Origin: Codonopsis lanceolata
Lineage: Eukaryota > Streptophyta > Magnoliopsida > Asterales > Campanulaceae
DNA: 64,000 bases
Assembly: GCA_013146195.2 (NCBI GenBank)
Contig: CM028382.1
Location: 116,201,023-116,265,022 of the forward strand
Direction: 5' to 3'
The notes under the pieces are model-generated. The model had not been told where the DNA came from. It did not search any database and was given only the letters and a program-made list of their open reading frames with translations. Of the stretch, positions 1 to 11,717 are shown piece after piece (within the stretch, counting starts at the first letter, position 1; each line of letters begins with the position of its first letter). The translations under genes and the position numbers were made by a program.

Positions 1-25
1 CTGACCTTCTCCCCATTTACCTACT

Positions 26-394
26 TCAGCTGACCTTCTCCCCATTACCTACTTCAAAACAGATGAACCTTTTAAAAATCTCCCACCTCTTCCAAATGCC
101 CTTCCAGACACCAACGCCATAAGTCGACTGAAACTCTCTAGGGAACCACGCATGCTCACCTTCCCCATACTTCCAGACCACTACTTTCCTCCACAAAGCC
201 TCCGTCTCCCCCAAAAATCTCCACAGCCATTTACCCAGTAAAGCGGAGTTGAAAACCCTTAACTTTTTGATCCCTAGCCCTCCCCCTTTCAAATTTGAGC
301 AAACTGAACTCCACCTTACCAAGTGAAACCTACGAGCTTCCTCCTGACCGTCCCACAAAAAATCTCGTTCCAGCTTCTCCAGCCTCTTAGCCAC
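26..394 (-). pseudogene. LINE ORF2 C-terminal segment
   Basis: A 122-residue segment resembling the region after the reverse transcriptase in plant L1 ORF2, with the recognisable RLEKLERDFLWDG and WSSVCSNLKGGGLGIKKL blocks. It overlaps the reverse transcriptase segment by a few bases in another frame, so a frameshift near 390 separates them. The zinc-finger region expected further downstream would lie beyond position 1. Confidence 0.75.
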
Positions 395-2363
395 AGACAG
401 GGATACTGAATATTGACATGAAGTATGTGGGAAGATTCGCCGTAGTGCTTTTGATCAGAATCAGCTTACCCCCTTTTGACAAAAGCTGTCTCCTCCATCC
501 TGACAATCTCCTTTCAAATTTTACAATGACTGGATTCCAAATTGATTTGCTGTTGGAGTGTGCTCCAAGAGGGAGCCCAAGATACGACGTCGGAAGTGAA
601 GCACGCCGACACCCAAAGAATTTAGCCAGAGTTACAATATTTTCCACTTCACCTACTGCGAAGATCTCTGACTTAGCTATGTTGATACGTAAACCTGAGG
701 TTACTTGGAAAAATAATAACACCAGACGAAGGTATCCTAATTGAGCTGCTTTTGTCTCACAAAAAACCAACGTATTATCAGCGAATAATAAGTGCGACAC
801 TACCAACTCAAGAGATCCAGGCCTCCCCACATTAAAGCCCTTGATAAATCCTCCTACCTCTGCACCCTTCAACAGCTTACTGAGAGCTTCCATGACAATG
901 ATGAAGAGAAAAGGCGATAATGGGTCTCCTTGGCGAAGACCTCTCGAAGTAGAGAAAAACCCAGGTTCTCCATTCACCATCACCGAAAATTTGACCGTAG
1001 AAATGCAGAACCTCATCCAGTCTCGCCACTTGTCACCAAAACCCATCATAGACATCACGTAGCACAAGAAATCCCAATTGTGATCGTAAGTTTTTTCAAT
1101 GTCGAGTTTACAAATCAGCCCTGGGTCTCCACTTCTAATTCTCGCATCCACCGTCTCATTTGTGATCAAAACTGCATCAAGAATCTGGCGACCTCCCACA
1201 AACACGTGCTGCGAAGCTGAGATAATTCTGCCCAGAACTTTCCTCAACCTGTTAGCTAATACCTTAGCAATGATTTTGTAAACACCACTAACTAAGCTGA
1301 TGGGCCTATAATCCTTGATATCTGCTGCTCCTGCCTTCTTTGGGAGCAAAGCAATAAATGATGCGTTAAGACTCTTTTCGAATCTCTTGTGAACGTGGAA
1401 GAACTGGAAGATGTCCATCAATTCATCCTTGATAACCTCCCAAAACTGTTGAAAGAAAATCAGTGGAAACCCATCCGGCCCCGGGGCTTTATCTCCATTC
1501 AAGCTACGAATTGCTGAGAGAACCTCCTCTTCCGAGAACGGAATTTCTAAGGACTCTTTTTCTGAAGATTCTAAAGAGTTAAAAGGTACCCCTTCTAGCT
1601 GCAGGAAACCGTCACCTTTGTCCTTGTATAGCTCCTCATAAAAACCCGCAATGCCTTTCATGATGTCTTCTTTCTTTTCCAGCAAAACACCATCTACTGT
1701 CATAGAGCGAATCTGATTTACTTTCTTGTGGGCATTTGCCATCCTATGAAAGAACTTAGTGTTCTTGTCTCCCTCCTTGAGCCATTGAATACGGGACTTT
1801 TGCTTCCAAGATATCTCCTCACGAATAAGAAGCTTTTCAGATTCTAGTTTTAATGCCGCAAGACGCACTGAATCCTCATCGGACAGACTGCCTGAACCTG
1901 CTTTTTCATCCAAAATTCTGATCTCCTCAAGGGCCTTAGCTAGCTTCTCCTCTGTACGCCCAAATACTTCTTTGTTCCAAACAATAAGCTCCCTTTTCAG
2001 ATGTCTCAATTTATTTGCAAATCTGAAACTAGGATCACCTGACGCAGCAAAAGAGGACCACCTATCCTTCACCCAATCCTTGAAACCTGGTTCTGCCAGC
2101 CACATCTTTTCAAATCTGAACGGAGACCTCCCTCTGTTTAACTTACTGCATTCTAGACAAATAGGAACATGGTCCGAAGTTACCCTGGGAAGACACACCT
2201 GAAAGGAATCTCCGAAACACTCTTTCCGATTTGTAGACAAAAGGAATCTGTCCAGCCTAGAACTCTGAGTCCTGTTGTTATTTCTGAACCAAGTGAAACG
2301 ACCCCCTGCTAAAGGCAAGTCCACCAAGGCCAAACTATTGATAATGTCGTTAAACTTGACCAT
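387..2363 (-). pseudogene. LINE endonuclease C-terminus plus reverse transcriptase
   Basis: A 658-residue open segment. It begins with the endonuclease end (TSDHVPI, about residues 60-67), then a long linker, then the reverse transcriptase fingers and palm: GDKAPGPDGFP, YRPISLVSG, a LDIEKTYDH block, GLRQGDPLSPFLF and the palm motif LLFADNTLVF. The palm motif normally reads FADD; here the second aspartate, which binds metal, is Asn. The LDIEKTYDHNWDF block also looks one residue short compared with the usual plant L1 pattern. Both changes argue the enzyme is dead although the frame is still long. Orientation and neighbours fit a single L1-clade ORF2. Confidence 0.9.
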
Positions 2364-2617
2364 GGATTGTGCATACGCCTTTGTCCCTTTGATCCCAAAC
2401 GTTCGTTAAAATCCCCTCCTATGCACCAAGGGTCTCTCCAATTAACATGGACTGCCTTCAGCTCCTCCCAAAGGTTCCTTCTTAAAAGATCCGAGCAAGG
2501 CCCATAAACCCTAGTAAACACCCAAGAGGTATCTCTAGCCACCAATTTAAACAAACAAGAAATTGAGTGGAGGCCAACCATCAGCCCTGATTTGGAAATG
2601 AACCTGCTATCCCACAT
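2309..2617 (-). pseudogene. LINE endonuclease fragment (EEP fold)
   Basis: This 102-residue open segment matches the middle of the LINE endonuclease. It has the WCIGGDFNE stretch typical of the exonuclease-endonuclease-phosphatase fold, preceded by a WVFTRVYGP stretch. The N-terminal catalytic part is absent. The frame breaks into the next segment within the 2309-2363 overlap. Seen: the motif and the frame break. Inferred: it once formed one polyprotein with the reverse transcriptase segment to its left. Confidence 0.8.
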
Positions 2618-2792
2618 AACCTAACACATGTAAATAAAATCTTGTGGAGTTGCTGTAATTTTGTATTTCTTGCTCCAACTTCCATTATGCCTATCCTTTG
2701 ACATCCACATTTCTAGACACAAAAATTTATGTTACGACTGCAAAAGATCATTCAAACATAAAGAGTAACTTCAACAATTCAGTGGTATCTTT

Positions 2793-3008
2793 GTAGATTT
2801 TTTGGACAGATTGAAGGAGAGGTCAGAGGTCACCCAGACCCTATTTTTTTGGTGCTCCGGGTCGCTTCCGACTTTAGATAACTCTTTTGTAGATTTTTTG
2901 GACAGTCTATCTGTCTGTTCATTTTGTTGATATCTGTATACTCCCGGTGTAGATAGGATGCGTCTCCTGATTTGACGCCTATTTTTTTTAATATATCTTA
3001 TAAAAAAA
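2793..3008 (+). repeat. Short retroposed LINE/SINE tail with target-site duplication
   Basis: The insertion is bracketed by a 19-bp direct repeat with one mismatch (acaattcagtggtatcttt at 2774-2792, acaattctgtggtatcttt at 3009-3027). It ends in a T/A-rich tail, as expected for target-primed reverse transcription. Inside it, tttgtagattttttggacag occurs twice (about 2790 and 2887). No coding sequence is present. The family is not identified; a 3' fragment of a LINE or a SINE are both possible. The rest of 2621-3499 shows nothing recognisable. Confidence 0.6.
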
Positions 3009-3499
3009 ACAATTCTGTGGTATCTTTATCAACGTGTTTGTGTATCTTCTCGGGGACGTAATGGATATTGAAATGTTCTTACTTCTTCCTTAAACTCCAG
3101 CCAGAAAATATCAGCTTTCACATCCTTTCTACTTGGTCAGCTTTTCCAAGAGATAACCCTGCAAAATCATTAACTGACCACCATATCCTATGGGGAAAAC
3201 TTCGAGTAACTTTCTGAGAACCGCAATTAACGTTTTTTTTTAAAATAAGTAAATTAGTATATAGACAGGCGTCAAAACAGGTGACTCGTCCTATGTACAC
3301 ATGGAGTTTACAATCAGATCCACCTATAACAAGTAGAAATACTATTCACGAATTCTACAAAAGGGTTAACACCCTGCAAAACTGACTCAGTTCACCAAAA
3401 AAACAGAGGCGGGTAATCAGATCATCTAGCCCTCTACACTAATCTCTGCATTTTCAAGAGCTCTGTAATTCATCTCCCTCCAAATAGTCCAGCATATTG

Positions 3500-3832
3500 C
3501 TAGAGGAGCAGCATCCCAAAAACTACATCTCCTTCTACGCAATCAACCTTTTCACCATCTTTTATCGTTAAAACCTCACATGTTATTTGATTTAACCCAT
3601 GATAAACAATGTTATACTCATTCGTGCAAGGAACATACCCGAAAGCAAAATTATATTGTTCATCACCCTTACCACCATAAGTTTTCAAGTTTTCATTGAT
3701 GGTGAGGGTGCCCAGCCATTTAATTCTGCTTTCGAGTCTGGTCCTTGCATGAAAGAGTAAAGATTGTTTATCATTGGCGAAATTAAAAAACATTTCAGTA
3801 TTCATCATGTTTTGAATACAATAATATGACAA
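3500..3832 (-). pseudogene. F-box-associated domain relic (tentative)
   Basis: A 110-residue open segment whose second half reads like the beta-propeller-type F-box-associated domain of plant F-box proteins: FGYVPCTNEYNIVYHG followed by CEVLTIKDGEKVD. The N-terminal F-box itself is not visible, and the frame ends without the rest of the domain. I treat it as a degraded gene fragment. The resemblance is to a general pattern only, so a chance ORF remains possible. Confidence 0.3.
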
Positions 3833-4855
3833 AGATATACCGAGTTGTTGGAGTTAAAAGAGTCTATGTGTGAGATTAAAAATTGTCCAGTCACACCATC
3901 ATTTTTTGTATCGCGAAATATGGATGCTGAAGGATATGCAAAATGGAATGTGGAGCAACAAATACAGAATTACAGTTCCTCCACAAGGACTTTCGCTACA
4001 TATGCTAGGTTGTGTTCCCCTCCAATATTAATGATGAATAACTAATTACTTAGAGCAAAAGAGAAAATTTCCTACATAACATCCATAAAGATAGCTACAA
4101 AAGACAAGAATACTTATAAAAAAAAAAGACAAGAAAATTGCTCCTCAAGATTGGAAAGGGTGAAATGAAAGAGTGTGAAGCCTTGAAAGCCCAACACTCT
4201 GCTTTGACATTTTTCTGCAAAAAAATTAGTAATTTCTGTTCTTTTTGGATAATTTGGTTGAAGTATTTTGCACAAATCTTTTTCCAACTCTCTTTTTTAT
4301 CCATGGTGTTCTCTCTAGAAGAGTGGGTTTCCTTTACTGTTCTACTCTTTAAGATATAATTTTGAGGTACTATATATTGATCGAAATTACGAATTCTTGA
4401 CACCAAACATGATAAAAAAAGATTAAAGTTTTTGAATTATTAAATATCCATTTTATAGCTGGAACCTTTTCTCGGGTGGGTTTTTTTTGTCATTGGGTTT
4501 ATTACTTGAGCTTGAGTTCCATTCATCTGTGAACAAGTGGGAGCTGAGTCCTTAGTTACCAGATTATGCACTTATTGTTGATGACCAACTTGGACCATTG
4601 TACTGCCTCTTGTTGCCGCTACTTTTTTTTTGGTTGCAACTACTTGGTTTGTCGTTAAAGGGGCTTATAGTTTAAGATTATCTTTCTTGTTCTTTTAGGT
4701 AATTATCAACTATGTTGCTTCAAATTTCATCTAATTGTTTCAGGGTATTGGTGGTAGACACTGTATTTAGTTCGCCCTTTTTGTTTTTACTTCTTTTTCT
4801 CCTTGAATGTATATTGCTTATGTTAAATTGATGTGTAATGGGTTCCTTGTTACAG
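3833..4855. other. Non-coding stretch upstream of the Miro exons
   Basis: AT-rich DNA with no recognisable gene. If the Miro gene is complete beyond the left edge of the window, this is intron. The short open frames on both strands here (for example around 4095-4406) overlap each other and have no family resemblance. Confidence 0.5.
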
Positions 4856-5546
4856 TTCGGATGAATACTCCTTAAAAAGATCGGCAGAACTACTTATGGA
4901 AGTAGCCAGGCGAGGAGAAGAAAGTCGTTTTTCTGTGCCTTGTCTCTTCATCGCTGCTAAGGATGACTTAGATTCATATCCAATGGCAATAAAGGACTCC
5001 GAAATGGTACCTCTTTTATGAGTTCCATCTTTGTTGCATATGCCCCCACTAATTTCCCACTGTTTCTTCTTGATCTACAATTGAACAATTGTACTCACTT
5101 TATACTGGAATTTGGTTTTAGATTTGTCAGGAGATGAAGATAGATGCACCAATACATATCAGCGTAAAAGAAAGAGATATGAATAATGTGTTCTGGAGAA
5201 TTGTAAATGCAGCTGAGCGCCCTCATTTAAGTGTTCCTGAAACCGAAATTGGAAGAAACCAGAAGCATAACCGGCTGCTTATAAATCGGTCTCTCATGTT
5301 TGTGTCTGGTATGTTTTGTTTGCAGTCCAGTCTCTCTCTCTCTACACACACTCCCACACACACATGTTCTACTCACCATTTTTTTCATCCTATTATTATG
5401 TTTATTTTTGCCCAATCAACCAAGCAAACTTAAAAATGTTCTTGATTCTATTTCGCACTGAATTTGCAGTAGGAGCTGCTGCTGCTGTAGTTGGGTTGGC
5501 AGCATATCGTGCTTATGCTGCAAGAAAGAATTGCTCCCCCAGCTAG
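4856..5546 (+). CDS. MIRO: Mitochondrial Rho GTPase (Miro), last three exons
   Basis: Three exons encode the C-terminus of a plant Miro GTPase, a tail-anchored outer mitochondrial membrane protein that helps control mitochondrial morphology and movement. Exons: 4856-5006, 5122-5308 and 5470-5546, each with AG acceptors and GT donors and no stop in frame. The first ends the second GTPase domain (AAKDDLDSYP stretch). The second carries the conserved APIHISVKERD, HLSVPETE and NRSLMFVS blocks. The last encodes the hydrophobic tail anchor (GAAAAVVGLAAYRAYAARK) and the TAG stop. The first exon starts mid-codon, so it needs an upstream exon. None is visible to position 1, which leaves either an intron over 4.8 kb containing the LINE, or a truncated duplicate. 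The retained introns exclude a processed copy. Confidence 0.85.
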
Positions 5547-8500
5547 GTAAAGCAATATCTTCCCAGCTGCTGCTAGAGTTCAAATAGACAGTTTATTATT
5601 CCTTCAATGTTATGCATTCTCAGGATGCCAGTTGTATATATACAGTAGTTTCAGTCTGTTCCAGTCCAAAATAGTTTTTGTATGAAAAAGGATTCACATA
5701 GCCAATCCCCAAGTAATTGGAGACGAAGGGCCAGTTTAGCATGAAACCATCGATTACTAATAGCTCCTGCTGTTACTTCACTACTCCCTTATGCTGATGT
5801 TTTAAGTTGGTTAGTCATGCCACCAACATTTTTTAATATAGTAATTTTTAAAGTTCTCATTTTTTGAAGTTTTATCATCTTACGTAACTTTGTACAATTA
5901 CTAGAAAATTTGTTTAGTTATAGTGCTTCCATGCTAACATCCGACTCCTTGGCAAACAAGAAAACATTGGTACACATTTGTTATGAGGAACAAAGACAAG
6001 AGGCTTACTTCTCATTATTTGTTACATTTCCTTGTTTACCATGCATGTCACTAGCTTCTTACTGATACCTGTTTTGCTCTTTCAAGTCTTCATTACTTCT
6101 TTTTTGATGCTGACGATAGAAAATTCTTATTTCCTTGCATTTCAATCTACCATTAATTGTCCAAAGGTAGATGGTACATATCATAACCTTGTGTTATGAC
6201 TTGATAAAAGGCGAGTCTATCCTCTATTCAAATAATTATCGAACTCTTCCCAGGCTTGAGGAACAGTGAAAACTCAAAGTTCTCTTATTGCACCATTGCT
6301 CTCTTTTTCCGTTTTTAACTTGATCTGTTTGTGTTAGTTGCCAAGGATTCACAAAGTCTTGATTTCTCGTGAACTCTTTCCTTTTGTAGATTAAATTACT
6401 GGTGCATCACCAATAATGTCCCCATTTATGAGATTTCTAGCGATACAAACTGTACAACCCCGAAGAGAATTTCTGGGGTAGAAACAGACTTGATAGCAGT
6501 ATGGTCAGCCACTTTTATGTAGGAAGTTTAGGGATGAGGTTTGATTTACAAGCCACCAGACTTTTGGAGGGTTACCTGAAGCAAGAGATCTAGTGGTTTT
6601 TCAGATGAAAGGGAGTTCAAAATGGAGTCTGACTATTTTCCTCCCAATAATGACCATGGTTAGACTGACTTACCAAGCTAATTATCTGGGTCACTCTCCT
6701 TTAAATGTTCTTGGGCCATATGATATGCTGCCAGAACAAAATTTATAGGGATATAGACCCAAATATTTTATTCAAAATTTTAATCCCAATTTAGGTGACA
6801 AGCATATGGCTAGTTATAAATGACATCTCTTAACATGTGATGTGACCTTTTAACCCTTTGATATTCTTTGCTGGGTTTCGCAGATGGAGACAGGAGGTTT
6901 TGGATTGCAGCACTAAAGAGATCTATGTAGTGTAGATTGGAGCTTTTTGATTGTAGCACTAAATTAATCTTCTTGTTTTATGTGGTATATATTTTCCAAC
7001 TTTCACGCTGTTTCAGCAAGTATATTAAAGGCTTTAGGTGAACTATTTGTTACAATATATACCTCCAACTACTAGTAGTATTTCATTAGGGTAAGAAAAG
7101 AATTTACCAAGGAATTCAATCATTAATCGCTTTTAAATTTAGAAAGAGTAGAATTGAATTGGGACATCCTGAGAAAGATGCCCCGCCTTATTAGGGAAAG
7201 AGTGGGGGACCTAAAGCAAGTCTAGGGGACCTAAAGTGAGTCTTGATTGGAATTGGATTCAGCAGAGATTGAGGGAGGGAAAAAGGAGATATATATTCTA
7301 CAAATGCAGATATACTCTTTCTAGTTTCTACCATTTGTCTTTTCCCCTTTGAGCAATAGCTCCATTTTCAAAGAGCGTGCCATACTTGACTGTTCACTAA
7401 TATGTATGTATGCATGTCTGTTTGTGTAATGGGAGGATTTGATACTCCCAAACCATAAGCAGACAAACTTTGAGTCACTCCCCCGCTGTTCGAAATTGTG
7501 ACTATCGAAGCAATGTGCTTGGCTCCTCCCAAACGTAATTTATTTTTTAATGGTGATTGATGAGTACCAAGAAGAGCCAGGATGGTGGAAGTGGGAGCAT
7601 ATCTTTTTTTATTCTTCCTGATTCATTCATATCAGGCGCCATAATCCCAAGGAGAGAAACTTGGATTGACAAGTCTCTCTCGCCAGTCTCCCCCACACCC
7701 TAGCTGCTATTGCAGACAAATATCTTATTAGCCCTGATGCTGGGAGGATACGAGCATCCCAAAAGGAGTTCCTTATGTCAGAGAGCTGAGACTTTATGAG
7801 AAACTTCACCACGACCTCACCTTTTGAGTATTTTCCTTGGGCAATCTATCATCTATGTACATCATACAGAAAGTTCAGATAGCCTAATGTTTTCATTTCA
7901 TTTCTGGAAGACTTGTTCCGATGTCAGAATTTTGTGGTTGTAGTTGATTTTACGATTAGGGAGCCCCTTGTCTAGATCATTACCTCCAAGCGTGCTCACT
8001 ATTTGCAAGTGAGCTGGATAAGATCCACATTACTGGATCAATCATTCATCTTTCCTTATCTATTTCATTTCCCTTGGACTGTATATAAGGTTTTATCTTT
8101 TGTCCTTTTAAATGAAATGAGAAAGAACTCAAGAAGACAAGACTCAGTCAATCGGTCTCATAATCTCCAGCAGCATAGAGTAAAGTAGATACGCAAAATC
8201 CTAATACATGCATAGAGTGAGTCATGGGTCCCACCCATATTCACATTCGTCGTTGGATCAACCTCAAGAATAAGGTACTCTTGTGTTATATGTCAGAATC
8301 CACCGCTCAGCTTTAGCTCCGGCCCTGCTCATATCGAGCCCAAAGATTTCTGGACTTTCCTTCTAGACAATAAAGAAGTTTTGATATATCATATATGTTG
8401 TCATAAATGATATTTTAATTTAAGATGGCTTGTATTTTGGTTCATTGTCAGTGTTGAAAAAATTGCAATATTGATCTTAAATCTTATTCGATTTGATATC

Positions 8501-9850
8501 AAACTCTCCAAAACGTCTTGCACATTGTTCTGTATCACATATTACGTATGCCTTGTCTTTTTTTTTTTTTTTGTCACAAGAAAATTCTAATTTTTGGTGC
8601 TCATTTCATGAAGTTTTCATTTTGAGTCATTTGGTTGGTGAATAATTCAAATTAATTTATAAAACATCAATACACCTTTTAATGGTCTAATGTACATAAA
8701 TTTTTATTACTTATAGTACTTAGATAGTTATCACCCGAGTTTCTAAATCATGTAATTCAATTCAGAATTGATATTTTTGGGTGATTGTGTAAACTTTTTA
8801 TTTTTTATTTTTTAACACTGACATTGGCAGTATATCAAACATAAACTCTTGTATTTAAGTTTGACAATAGTGAGTAGATCAAGTAGTATAATTTAGTAGA
8901 TTGTCCTAGATTTGTATTTCGGCTTGACTTTGTGACATTCTATTGGAATATAGGAGATTCCGCGAATCTTGTTAATTTAGTTTATATCGAGTAGACTTTA
9001 TTTGTTTTGTGGTGAATGATTCTTGGTAAACATAATTTTCAAATGACGAAAGTATTTACTTTCAGTCTTTTCATGTTTTTTTTTTTTTTTTGACTCTTTT
9101 CAAAAGTGTGTTATTTGGTAAATTTTTATAAAAATGTGTTGTAAAATATATCCTAGGATGAAAATGAAATATGTCGATCATTAAGTTAACCTTTGGGTAT
9201 GTTTGGGAACTCCAATTGTGTGGTTTGAGATTGGAATTGGAACCTCCATAGTCCAAAACCAATTCCATTTATATGCTATTTTTTTAAAAAAATTATATGT
9301 AATTTGTTTTTTGGAAGGTTTGAACCTATACTATTATTAATTAGATAACAATAGGCTAAAGTAGTTATTTGAACAATTGTTGAAATTTAATTTTACAATT
9401 AAATTGCACATATTACCCGGATAATGTAATTGTTATGATCTTGAAAGCAATTTCTATGTTATTTAAATTCCATAAAAATTAAATATTTATTGAAAATTCT
9501 AATCTATATATCCAAAGAGACCTTTAAGGTGGTTTGCTTTGATATTTCAAAATCAACTTAGACCATTGTTTTGATACAATTTTTTTTCATATATCTTTTA
9601 TTAAATCATTATAAATGTAGGAAAATATTAAGTATTTTATATTTGCAATATTAACATAACAATCATTTATTTCAATTTGAAAAAAAGGATAAATGTTTAA
9701 CGAAAATAACTAAACTAAGATTTTGGATAAATAAGAGTACTGACAATTCATTTCGGTTAGTCCATAAGAATTTATTTCTCAAAATTGCCTACACCTGACG
9801 TGGCGCCTTTGACGGGCCCAATGAGATACTCTCCTCTCTATCCTTTTCTA
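5547..9850. other. Intergenic DNA without recognised genes
   Basis: The first few hundred bases are the presumed 3' UTR and downstream flank of the Miro gene. The rest is AT-rich, with short unrelated open frames and poly-T runs near 8559 and 9077. I see no coding family, terminal repeats or RNA gene here that I can support. Confidence 0.5.
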
Positions 9851-10230
9851 TATTGACAAATTTTTGTCCGTGTCCATTTGTTCGTCCCGCTCAGTAAATA
9901 ATGAGTATAGGCACACTCTAAATTTGAAGTGAATACAAATGGGTATGCCTATTTGGGCACATTAATTATGATGGACTAAATGGGCGCTCACTTGAGCACC
10001 CATACTAAAACCCATTCTTTTGCTATTTTAATTTTGCTTTATCAATTACATACATAATTATAAAATACTTATGATTAATAATGATGTTTAACATATATTT
10101 ATATTGTGCACCCACCCTTCCAACCCCCACCCCCCTCCAAGTGCCCCCCTAAAATTAATTCTATTGCTCTTCTAATTTTGTTTTATCAATTACATACATA
10201 ATTATAAAATACTTAAGATTAATAATAACG

Positions 10231-10327
10231 CCCCTAAGGGGGTGGTCCAGTGGTAGACATGGGGCTTCACAAAGTGTGAGGTCTCAGGTTCGATTCCTTC
10301 CCTTGCCCCCCTTAGGAAAAAAAAAAA
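10231..10327 (+). mobile_element. tRNA-derived SINE, complete, with 10-bp target duplication
   Basis: A short retroposon with an RNA polymerase III promoter: A-box-like tggtccagtgg (from about 10243) and B-box ggttcgattcc (from 10278), then an oligo-A tail. It is flanked by a perfect direct repeat aataataacg (10221-10230 and 10328-10337). It encodes nothing and depends on LINE machinery to move. Two more members lie at 54351-54436 and 58497-58591 on the other strand. Confidence 0.9.
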
Positions 10328-10493
10328 AATAATAACGTTTAACATAATTAATATATCTATACTGTATACCTATCTTTCCAACCCCCACCCCCTCCAAGCG
10401 CCCCCCTAAAACTCATTCTCTTACTCTTCTAATTTTATTTTATCAATTACATACATAATTATAAAATACTTAAAATTAATAATGACGTTTAAC

Positions 10494-10496
<3 letters not shown>

Positions 10497-10555
<59 letters not shown>
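10497..10555. repeat. (TA)n microsatellite
   Basis: About 59 bp of uninterrupted TA dinucleotide inside the third copy of the 145-150 bp unit. Confidence 0.95.
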
Positions 10556-10558
<3 letters not shown>

Positions 10559-11154
10559 CACCAGCCCTTCCAACCCCCACCCCCACCCCCAAATTGCAAA
10601 GCAAAGTATGGAATGTCATTCTATGACTCTGTACCGTTAAATATTGAAACCCAACATCACTTCCAGATTGCTCCATTTCTATGATTCTGTAAATATCCGT
10701 CCCTGTTACACTATAAATGGATTTATAGTGGTTTTGTGAGCAGTGCAATATACGACATTCTATGACTTGTGTGTTTGTCTATTGAGGTTCATTGAAAAAA
10801 AAAATCGAATCATAAAATAGAAGATTGAATTGAGGGTTACAACAACAAAAATACATAATTAACACAAGAGATGAGCAAACATACATATTTATGGTTTTTT
10901 TTTGGTGAAATTAATGTTTTTTTCTTTTTACGTATTTTTTTGTTAAAGAATGAAGTTTTTTAATTATTGTATTTATTTTTGAAATTTGTGTTAATGAGTA
11001 GATGGGCGCCTATGGGAGCCCATGTTCATTTATTGCCCGCCCATATATGCCCATGATATTAAATGGACACTTACTTGTCCGCCCATTGCCCATATGGGCG
11101 CCGCCCATGCCCGCCCATATTCGTTTGTTTGCCACCTCTTGCGGTGACTGATGA

Positions 11155-11620
11155 GTAGTGGTGACAAATTCTGCCCACACTTATATGTCCGTCCAGACCG
11201 CCCACTAAAATATGGGCATGGACAAACTTAAATTTTAATCTGGGCACAAATGAGCATGCTCACTTAGACCATTAAGTTTTATGGGTACAAATGGGCACCC
11301 ACATTTTCACCTCACTCTCATGATTAATTTTTTTTCTTCTGTATACCTGATAATCCAAAGTTGTTTCTCTCTATATGTTTACATTTCTATCAATAACCAT
11401 TCATTAAGATAAAGAGAGTATGTGGATAGAGAAAGAAACTAGAGAGAGAGATGCATGGTTGTTACTTGTTCTTCGGGTTTGGTTTTTAGAACCAAATAAA
11501 TAGTCAGCAATGGTAGGAGTAACCGTTATTTTTTAAGAATAAAAAATTGACCCTTTTTTAATTATTTTTTTTGATATCATATTACTTTTTATATGCGGTC
11601 AATTATGTATTTTTTGGTTA

Positions 11621-11717
<97 letters not shown>

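Larger units (their letters stand above)
1..2620 (-). mobile_element. L1-type LINE, 5'-truncated and decayed (3' end lies outside the window)
   Basis: A non-LTR retrotransposon read from about 2620 leftwards past position 1. Three overlapping open segments in different frames give, in element order, the endonuclease, the reverse transcriptase and the zf-RVT-like C-terminal region. At least two frameshifts (near 2310-2360 and near 390) and a changed catalytic residue show it is inactive. The first endonuclease motifs are missing, so the copy is 5'-truncated near 2620, as is usual for LINEs. The poly-A tail and target-site duplication cannot be checked because the 3' end is off the window. Positions 1-57 contain a tandem duplication of a 28-bp unit starting ctgaccttctcccc. 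Confidence 0.9.
10041..10560. repeat. Three tandem copies of a 145-150 bp unit
   Basis: The unit begins atcaattacatacataatta and ends with a C-rich block (aacccccacccc). Copies begin at about 10041, 10185 and 10442. The first two starts are 144 bp apart. The second and third are 257 bp apart, which drops to 150 once the SINE and its duplicated target (107 bp) are removed. The SINE therefore inserted after the unit had been amplified. The third copy contains the TA tract. Confidence 0.8.
9851..11143. mobile_element. Non-autonomous hAT-like element with GCCCAT-rich ends
   Basis: The right end is rich in GCCCAT/ATGGGC words and finishes tttgccacctct. Its reverse complement (agaggtggcaaa) resembles the start of the next element at 11155. 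The left end (tattgacaaatttttgtcc) is a degenerate version of the same terminus. The interior has no transposase, a triplicated 145-150 bp unit, a SINE and a TA tract. The subterminal repeat clustering and gene-free interior fit a non-autonomous hAT element. A clean 8-bp duplication is not visible, so the left boundary is approximate. Confidence 0.5.

Noticed and set aside
418..1281. Plus-strand ORFs over the LINE
   Set aside because: They are shadows of the reverse transcriptase on the other strand and have no family resemblance.
7627..7812. 61-codon minus-strand ORF
   Set aside because: No domain, no splice context; isolated in intergenic DNA.
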